Of a stretch of DNA of 14,645 bases, positions 7,103 to 11,411 are shown one piece after another. The position numbers and the translations under genes are program-made. This DNA is from CAZKTF01 sp964555565 (GTDB taxonomy: Bacteria > Planctomycetota > JAJSAM01 > JAKLKS01), in assembly GCA_964555565.1 (NCBI GenBank), contig CAZKTF010000082.1, positions 1 to 14,645 of the forward strand, written 5' to 3'. The stretch's first letter is position 1; each line of letters opens with the position of its first letter. The notes under the pieces were generated by a model. The model was not told the origin of the DNA and searched no databases. It saw only the letters and a program-made list of their open reading frames with translations.

Positions 7103-7157
7103 GAAAACCGCTGGGCCCGCAAGGGCCCCGGGGGTTCGAATCCCTCACCCTCCGCCA
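7103..7157 (+). pseudogene. Exact copy of the 3' half of tRNA-Ser(UGA), possible att site
   Basis: These 55 bases are identical to 4467-4521 and contain the anticodon-loop 3' bases, ACCGC stem strand, full variable arm, T-arm, ACCCTCC acceptor strand, discriminator and CCA. The preceding bases (7060-7102) show no acceptor or D-arm, and the bases opposite the ACCGC strand do not pair, so no tRNA can form. The break point in the anticodon loop is where many tRNA-specific integrases cross over. Confidence 0.9.
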
Positions 7158-7211
7158 TCCGCCGGGCGGACCCGGCGCGGGAGGACCCCGGGAGGCGCGG
7201 CGCGCCGGGCC

Positions 7212-7583
7212 CTACGCGAGGTTCCGGAGCAGCAGGTAGATCACGAACATCACCTCGACGGTGCTCGCCACCATCGCGGCGAACACGCCGGAGCGGTTCG
7301 GGGACCACACGCACGCGGCGACGGAGGCGAGGAAGGCGGCGGGGGCCCCCAGGGCGATGACGCTCGGGCCGAGCGCCGAGAGCGGGTGCCCTCAGCAGAA
7401 GACGCGCGCGAGGAGCAGCCCCGGGACGGGGGCCCACGCCAGCGCGATCGCGAGGGTCCGGAGCCTGGACCTGCCTCCCGTAGGCGCGGCCCGGTCCCAG
7501 GGCCGCCTGTGGGCGCGGGAACTCCGGGGGGCCACGGGAGGCGGGGCCGCGCCTCCGGCTTCCCCCTCGGCGTCCGGCTCCAT
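7212..7583 (-). pseudogene. Small three-helix membrane protein interrupted by an in-frame TGA
   Basis: On the minus strand an ATG (7583-7581) preceded by GGGAGGAGG opens a frame of 124 codons ending in TAG (7214-7212), but codon 64 is TGA (7394-7392). Both parts look coding in the same frame: after the TGA nearly every codon ends in G or C. The first part has a hydrophilic N-terminus and a membrane helix (TLAIALAWAPVPGLLLARVF). The second has two more (SVIALGAPAAFLASVAACVW and GVFAAMVASTVEVMFVIYLLL). The TGA falls in the loop between helix 1 and helix 2, after a cysteine. A single point mutation (for example TGG to TGA), a sequencing error, or recoding are all possible. TGA ends several neighbouring genes, so genome-wide reassignment is unlikely. 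No family recognised. Confidence 0.65.
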
Positions 7584-7715
7584 CGACACGGCCTCCTCCC
7601 GCCCCGCCCGTCCCGGGCGCCGGCGGACGGCCCTCCATCCTACTCCTGCCCGCGCGGCGATTGACCCCCGTGCGCACCGGGCCCGGAGTTCGCTCCCCGG
7701 GAGGCAGCGCGGCGG

Positions 7716-7721
7716 TAGACT
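7716..7721 (+). promoter_or_regulatory. Possible -10 element of tRNA-Ser(GCU)
   Basis: TAGACT ends 16 nt before the mature tRNA start, at a plausible position, and is identical to the proposed -10 of the TA operon. No convincing -35 box is found at the proper spacing. Confidence 0.3.
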
Positions 7722-7737
7722 CGCCCCGTCCACCGGC

Positions 7738-7831
7738 GGAGAGATGGCCGAGTGGTCGATGGCGCCGGTTTGCTAAACCGGTGTAGGGTTTAATCGCCCT
7801 ACCGCGGGTTCAAATCCCGCTCTCTCCGCCA
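7738..7831 (+). tRNA. tRNA-Ser (anticodon GCU), CCA encoded
   Basis: The acceptor GGAGAGA pairs fully with TCTCTCC, followed by G and encoded CCA (7829-7831). The anticodon stem CCGGT/ACCGG encloses TTGCTAA, with anticodon GCT at 7772-7774, reading AGC/AGU. The variable arm is long (GTAGGG...CCCTAC) and the T-arm is GCGGG-TTCAAAT-CCCGC, all as expected for a type II serine tRNA. An integrase gene points away from its 3' end 229 nt downstream, so this is the likely integration target of that element. No second copy of its 3' end was found inside the window. Confidence 0.96.
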
Positions 7832-7951
7832 CACCCAGGATCTTCGTCCTAAGTCGTTGTTCCAAGGCACGATAAGGCTTGTTTCTCCTCCGGGATCCTG
7901 GCACTTGACGGCACCTGGGCGATCCGCAAGGGCACTTTCGAGCGTGGACCG

Positions 7952-7973
7952 GAGAGTTGACAGAGAGTTGACA
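7952..7973 (+). repeat. Perfect 11-bp tandem repeat carrying two TTGACA boxes
   Basis: GAGAGTTGACA occurs twice head to tail (7952-7962 and 7963-7973). Each copy contains a perfect sigma-70 -35 hexamer TTGACA (7957-7962 and 7968-7973), 11 bp apart, about one helical turn. Confidence 0.85.
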
Positions 7974-7996
7974 CGCCCTGCGCCGGTCCGTAGAAC
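7968..7996 (+). promoter_or_regulatory. Integrase promoter
   Basis: TTGACA (7968-7973), a 17-nt spacer and TAGAAC (7991-7996) fit a sigma-70 promoter. Transcription would begin near 8003, some 57-70 nt before the integrase start. CCGGT (7983-7987) and ACCGG (7995-7999) form an inverted repeat over the -10 box that could bind a repressor. The upstream TTGACA copy (7957) has no matching -10 and may instead be part of a direct-repeat operator. Confidence 0.55.
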
Positions 7997-8059
7997 CGGT
8001 GCCACGCGCCGCCTCCGGGCGCCCCGCGAGTCGCCCGGAAGCGGGCCCGGGGAGGCGAG

Positions 8060-9154
8060 GTGGAGGCGTCCATGGCCGGGCGGGGCTGCGTCTACAAGAG
8101 GCCGGAGCGGGACGGCTGGAACGCCCGCGTCCGCATCCAGGGCGCCTACCGCTACCGGAGCGGGCTCAGCACGAAGGCGATGGCCCGGGCGTGGATCGCG
8201 GCCGAGCTCGCGAAGTCCGAGAAGGCGGAGATCCTCGGCATCGCCGCCGTCCGCGAGGACAAGACCTTCGACGCCTTCCTCCCGAGGTGGAAGGCCTCGC
8301 TGCGGGGCCGCCACAGCCCGAACACGATCGAGGGCTACGTCATGGTGGCCGAGCGGGTCCTCCTGCCGCGCTTCCGGGGTCGCGCGCTCGCCGCCCTCAC
8401 GCAGGAGGACGTCCGGGAGTTCGAGGCGAAGCGCCTCGAGGACGGCGTGGCGCCGGCGACCCTCAACCGGTACCGCACGGTCCTCGGCTCCATCCTCCAG
8501 CGGGCCGTCGAGCTCAAGTGCGCCCGCGAGAACGTCGCGCGCGGCATGAAGCGCGCCCGCGAGGCCATCCGCGCCATGCCCTACCTCACCCCCGAGGACG
8601 AGCTCCGCCTGTTCGCGACCATGCCCCCGTGGCTCCGGGTCCCGGCGCTCCTCGCCCTCGACGCCGGCCTCCGCGAAGGGGAGGTCCTCGCCCTCACCAT
8701 TCGCGACGTGCAGCTCGGCCGCCGCCCGCCCGTCGTCGTCGTCCGCCGCAGCAAGAACTACCAGCCCCGGGAGGTCGGCCTCACCGCCCGCCTCGTCGAG
8801 ACCCTGGGCGCCCACCTCGCGGCCCACCCGAAGGGCCAGGAGCCGCTCTTCCTCGAGGAGGGCGGGACCGCGCCCCTCCGCAAGGACACCCTCTGGAACG
8901 CCTTCCGCGGCGCCCGCCGCCGGGCCGCGCTCCCTACCTTCCGCTTCCACGACCTCCGCCACATGTACGGCACCCGCCTCGCCGAGGCCGGAGCCGCCCC
9001 CGCCCGCATCAAGGCCGCCCTCGGCCACCGCACCCTCGCCGCCACCATGCGCTACATCGACCACGCCCCCGAGGGCGCCTCCCGGTCCGTGGGGCAGCTC
9101 CTCGACCGGGCGAGAGCGATTGCGGGCTCCCAGGCCGGGAGGGACCCTGCGTGA
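8060..9154 (+). CDS. Tyrosine recombinase / phage-type integrase
   Basis: A 364-residue site-specific recombinase counting from GTG 8060; an in-frame ATG at 8072 with GGAGG just upstream is an equally good start (360 residues). Residues ~5-60 resemble an arm-type DNA-binding domain (GCVYKRPERDGWNARVRI), ~68-165 the helical core-binding domain (SPNTIEGYVMVAERVL), and ~170-350 the catalytic domain. All catalytic residues can be seen: R205 (LREGE), K232 (SKN), H297 and R300 (HDLRH), H323 (LGHR) and nucleophile Y332 (RYID). It should integrate and, with an excisionase, excise the element at the adjacent tRNA-Ser(GCU). It is intact and has a recognisable promoter. It ends 25 nt from the convergent membrane-protein gene. 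Its GC is as high as the host genes, unlike the cargo operon. Confidence 0.94.
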   Translation: MEASMAGRGCVYKRPERDGWNARVRIQGAYRYRSGLSTKAMARAWIAAELAKSEKAEILGIAAVREDKTFDAFLPRWKASLRGRHSPNTIEGYVMVAERVLLPRFRGRALAALTQEDVREFEAKRLEDGVAPATLNRYRTVLGSILQRAVELKCARENVARGMKRAREAIRAMPYLTPEDELRLFATMPPWLRVPALLALDAGLREGEVLALTIRDVQLGRRPPVVVVRRSKNYQPREVGLTARLVETLGAHLAAHPKGQEPLFLEEGGTAPLRKDTLWNAFRGARRRAALPTFRFHDLRHMYGTRLAEAGAAPARIKAALGHRTLAATMRYIDHAPEGASRSVGQLLDRARAIAGSQAGRDPA

Positions 9155-9179
9155 AGTCTCGAGGCTCGCCAACTCTCAA

Positions 9180-10007
9180 TCAGGCCGCGGGCGGCTGTAC
9201 AGGCCCAGCCGGCTTTGGGCTCGACTCGCGCTCCAAGTTCTTGCGGATTCTCTCGACCGCCACGATGGCCTCGGGAAGTGTCCCTGCGTGGTCGAGGACC
9301 TCGCGCTCGAACCGGAGACGCTGCATTCTGAACGCCTCCGCGACCTTGCGCCAGCATCCCCAGGGACCGCGGCGGACGGGATTGCTGATGTGGAGGTATG
9401 CGAGAACAACGCCCACGGCAATCAGCATGGTCACCCGCACGGGGATGTGCTCTCCGAAGGGGTGCCACGTGGATGGGAGTACGATTGCGACCAGCAGGAT
9501 GAGGGCACCCGCGATGCCGAAGAGCGATAGCGCCTGCTCCAAGTAGAAGATCAGCCTGGCACCGTAGGTCCGCTTCGATGCCTCCGTCATGAGCCGGGTG
9601 TTCGGGCTCTTCGCATGCTCCCAGGTGTCGAAGTAGAGGAACCAGAGGTCCGTGGCCTCCGCTTCGGAGCAGTTGTACTTCGCCTTCGCCGGATTGGAGG
9701 GGAGGAGCTTCTGGATGAACCTCGCCTGGCGACTGTCCCCATGAAACAGCGGGTCAGTCGCGGAGAGCAGGAACGAGAACGCGGGCGCCAATACGCCTGC
9801 GCTCACCACCCTGGCAACAACCCCGAGCAGGCCATCGAGGGGGCCAAGGAGGCCCCCTGCCTCCTTGGCCCCAGCCTGCGCCGACTGGGGAGGCACGGGA
9901 TAGACGTAGTAGGTGAATACGAGGAACAGCGGAAACAGGACCCAGAAGATCCTCCCCTTGAGAGTGGTCCGAAGTTCGTCGTAGGCGTCTATCGGGCCAG
10001 AGGCCAT
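9180..10007 (-). CDS. Four-helix membrane protein, second gene of exonuclease operon
   Basis: A 275-residue protein I do not recognise, starting at ATG 10007-10005. Predicted membrane helices are ~19-38 (FWVLFPLFLVFTYYVYPV), ~59-83, ~158-180 (LFGIAGALILLVAIVLPS) and ~189-207. Residues 84-157 form a soluble segment with many aromatic and charged residues (TDLWFLYFDTWEHAKSPN). The C-terminal ~65 residues are soluble, basic and helical (WRKVAEAFRMQRLRFEREVL, ERIRKNLER) and end in a Pro-rich tail. It follows the exonuclease stop by 18 nt on the same strand, so they are probably co-transcribed. The ribosome site is weak (GAGGGCGA). Composition is lower in GC than its neighbours. A membrane partner or effector for the nuclease is an inference from gene order only. 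Confidence 0.82.
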   Translation of the reverse strand: MASGPIDAYDELRTTLKGRIFWVLFPLFLVFTYYVYPVPPQSAQAGAKEAGGLLGPLDGLLGVVARVVSAGVLAPAFSFLLSATDPLFHGDSRQARFIQKLLPSNPAKAKYNCSEAEATDLWFLYFDTWEHAKSPNTRLMTEASKRTYGARLIFYLEQALSLFGIAGALILLVAIVLPSTWHPFGEHIPVRVTMLIAVGVVLAYLHISNPVRRGPWGCWRKVAEAFRMQRLRFEREVLDHAGTLPEAIVAVERIRKNLERESSPKPAGPVQPPAA

Positions 10008-10025
10008 GGGTCGCCCTCGCCCCCG

Positions 10026-10760
10026 CTAGTACTCGAAGAGGTGCGCGGCACCCTGCCTCTCAGCACGCAACATGGTGTCGCGTACGTCTTGGTCCCAGAC
10101 CGTTTCCCCGGTGGCATCCCTGACCGCAAGCGCGACGGTCGCACGGAAGCACGCCTGTGCCCATGCCAGTTTCTCGCTAGCCTTGAGGCACGGTCTGAGG
10201 ACCTCATCCCAGAGGCGAGGAAGCCACCGGACATCGGCCAGTGCGTACTCCACCTGCTCCCGGGAGAGTGGCCGCGCGCCCCAATCCGACTTCCGAACGG
10301 ACGGTGACTTGTCGAGTTGGGCTGAAAACGCCTCAGAGAGAAGGTCCGCCAACCTCGCTCGTCCGTCCCCATACCCCGCTATCCGGGCCGCGATCTTGGT
10401 GCAGACCACCTTGTCCGACAGGGCAAGAACGGTTGCGGGGCCGACCACTTGACACAGGAACGCCAAGTCGAACCGTGCGAAGTGGAAGACGAGGGTCCCA
10501 GGCCGCTCTTGGAGCAGGTGCACCAAGCGGGGAGCAGGGGACGACGGTCTCTGGAGAAGAACGGAACCAGCGACCGGGTGGTGGAGCTGCACCAACTGCA
10601 CGACATCCCTGCGGGGGTCTAGGCCCGTGGTCTCCGTGTCAATCCCGAGGGAGCCTGGCAAGAGGAGCTTCTCGAACGAGGGGGGCTCGAGGTCGGTCCA
10701 TTCCACCGGCGGTGGATGAGGGGAGGTCGCCCCCTCCAAGCTCTTTCCGGCTGCTGGCAT
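10026..10760 (-). CDS. RNase D-like DEDDy 3'-5' exonuclease
   Basis: A 244-residue protein starting at ATG 10760-10758, which has CAGGAGG seven bases upstream; a longer in-frame version lacks such a site. The three Exo motifs of the DEDDy class are complete: D41 and E43 in GIDTETTGLDPRRD (Exo I), D98 in VFHFARFD (Exo II), and Y172/D176 in VEYALADVRWL (Exo III). KSDWGARPLSREQ before Exo III is typical of RNase D and relatives. These enzymes use two metal ions to remove 3' nucleotides from RNA or DNA; the substrate cannot be told here. It is shorter than housekeeping RNase D (about 375 residues in E. coli) and lacks a clear HRDC domain. It is the first gene of a two-gene operon with the membrane protein, in the lower-GC cargo part of the island, so it is unlikely to be the host's own RNase D. 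Confidence 0.88.
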   Translation of the reverse strand: MPAAGKSLEGATSPHPPPVEWTDLEPPSFEKLLLPGSLGIDTETTGLDPRRDVVQLVQLHHPVAGSVLLQRPSSPAPRLVHLLQERPGTLVFHFARFDLAFLCQVVGPATVLALSDKVVCTKIAARIAGYGDGRARLADLLSEAFSAQLDKSPSVRKSDWGARPLSREQVEYALADVRWLPRLWDEVLRPCLKASEKLAWAQACFRATVALAVRDATGETVWDQDVRDTMLRAERQGAAHLFEY

Positions 10761-10852
10761 GCACGCCTCCTGAGGCAGCCTGATCCTACCCCCGCCGGTG
10801 GACAGCCTGAGGCAAGCCTTCCCAGTATGGGGCCCCCGATGGAGCCCCCATT

Positions 10853-10937
10853 GCCTCATGGGCATCGTGTGCACTCACGCTGGTACAACGGAGCCATGGC
10901 CCACGGAGGCATCCCCATGAACCCCATCCCATGAGGC
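10853..10937. promoter_or_regulatory. Inverted repeat in the divergent intergenic region
   Basis: GCCTCATGGG (10853-10862) and CCCATGAGGC (10928-10937) are perfect 10-bp inverted repeats 65 bp apart. They lie in the ~199-bp gap between the divergent exonuclease operon (start 10760) and the small Cys protein (start 10960). A regulator site or an end of a short insertion are both possible; no clear promoter boxes were found. Confidence 0.4.
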
Positions 10938-10948
10938 CCACAGGCCTC
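10933..10948 (+). promoter_or_regulatory. Hairpin abutting the ribosome binding site of the small Cys protein
   Basis: GAGGCC (10933-10938) and GGCCTC (10943-10948) form a perfect 6-bp stem with a CACA loop. It is followed directly by GGGAGG (10949-10954), the ribosome binding site. It may tune translation of the next gene; its left arm overlaps the 10-bp inverted repeat ending at 10937, so the two structures would compete. Confidence 0.35.
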
Positions 10949-10959
10949 GGGAGGGTTCC

Positions 10960-11217
10960 ATGGCAGACCGCCTCTCGGCGGGGACCCCGCGGGTCCCCGC
11001 GCCCGATCCGGGCGACGCGCTCTTCCGCGAAGGAGACCGCTTCCATCTCCACTGCCGCCGCCGGTGGGTGATCGCGGACGACCTCCCCAGCCGCGGAAAG
11101 GTCGCCGTCCCCGGCATGAACTCGGGCGGAGGCCCCTGCTACTGCTGCGACTCCAACCACGTCCGGCCCCGCCGCAATCGTGGCCGCAAGCCCCGCACGC
11201 ACCGGGACCGGCGCTGA
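10960..11217 (+). CDS. Small Cys/His-containing hypothetical protein
   Basis: An 85-residue protein with ATG at 10960 and GGGAGGG five bases upstream. Most codons end in G or C, supporting it as a gene over the opposite-strand frame. It carries FHLHCRRRW (H, H, C) and GGPCYCCDSN (three Cys) about 30 residues apart, so a small zinc-binding fold is possible. The C-terminal ~17 residues are very basic (RPRRNRGRKPRTHRDRR), suggesting nucleic-acid contact. No family recognised. It is divergent from the exonuclease operon and 194 bp upstream of the sigma factor gene on the same strand. Confidence 0.6.
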   Translation: MADRLSAGTPRVPAPDPGDALFREGDRFHLHCRRRWVIADDLPSRGKVAVPGMNSGGGPCYCCDSNHVRPRRNRGRKPRTHRDRR

Positions 11218-11247
11218 GAGCGTCCTCACGCCATCAGCCTGGGCCCC

Positions 11248-11266
11248 CCTCTCCATGACCGAGAGG
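11248..11266 (+). terminator. Possible terminator hairpin after the small Cys protein
   Basis: CCTCTC (11248-11253) pairs with GAGAGG (11261-11266) over a 7-nt loop, 30 bp after the stop codon. There is no T-tract, so this is weak support. Confidence 0.25.
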
Positions 11267-11382
11267 CGACGAGGTCCCCTCATCTTCGTCCGTCGCTCGG
11301 GGATGTGGCCAACTCGCAGTTCGCGGCGAGCATGGTCGGACGGGCACGCGCCGGCTCGCCCGGATACCCTAGACCCCGCCCG

Positions 11383-11394
11383 CACCGGCCGGTG
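11383..11394. promoter_or_regulatory. 12-bp palindrome upstream of the sigma factor gene
   Basis: CACCGGCCGGTG is a perfect palindrome whose right edge is 17 bp before the ATG at 11412. It could be an operator or simply reflect high GC. No consensus promoter is recognised near it; TAGACC at 11370-11375 is a weak -10 candidate. Confidence 0.3.
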
Positions 11395-11411
11395 TCTCAT
11401 CCTCGGAGACC

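Larger units (their letters stand above)
4467..7157. mobile_element. Putative one-gene islet bracketed by tRNA-Ser direct repeats
   Basis: Bases 4467-4521 (anticodon loop to CCA of tRNA-Ser(UGA)) and 7103-7157 are identical over all 55 positions, and similarity ends sharply on both sides. Elements that integrate into tRNA genes duplicate this part of the gene: one copy restores the tRNA, the other marks the far end. The unit from repeat to repeat is 2636 bp and holds one large gene and no recombinase, so it would need an integrase in trans or be a deletion remnant. The alternative is a partial tandem duplication of the tRNA after which unrelated sequence filled the gap. The repeat is seen; mobility is inferred. 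Confidence 0.5.
7832..10959. mobile_element. Probable genomic island at tRNA-Ser(GCU); right end unresolved
   Basis: A tyrosine integrase lies directly downstream of tRNA-Ser(GCU). It is followed by a convergent two-gene operon whose sampled lines have about 58-63% G+C against about 78% within the integrase. Integrase next to a tRNA 3' end plus compositional shift is the usual mark of an integrated island. No repeat of the tRNA 3' end is seen further right, so the end at 10959 is only where the high-GC style returns. The distal att site may lie outside the window or be lost. Confidence 0.5.

Noticed and set aside
4509..7148. Minus-strand open frame of 879 codons opposite the LRR/HEAT-like gene
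   Set aside because: It has no ribosome site or recognisable motif and would overlap both tRNA 3' halves; the plus-strand gene has a signal peptide and clear repeats.
7060..7157. A third complete tRNA-Ser
   Set aside because: Only the 3' 55 bases match; there is no acceptor 5' strand or D-arm, and the bases before 7103 do not pair with the ACCGC strand.
7392..7394. Genome-wide reading of TGA as a sense codon
   Set aside because: TGA ends the CHAT, SBBP, LRR/HEAT-like, integrase, toxin and antitoxin genes at the expected family ends, so it is a normal stop in this organism.
7261..7776. Plus-strand open frame of 171 codons before and into tRNA-Ser(GCU)
   Set aside because: It reads into the tRNA gene and opposes the minus-strand membrane-protein frame, which has a ribosome site, membrane helices and strong third-position bias.
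10875..11117. Minus-strand small gene opposite the Cys-containing protein
   Set aside because: It lacks a convincing ribosome site and family pattern; the plus-strand frame has GGGAGGG, better third-position bias and clustered Cys/His.
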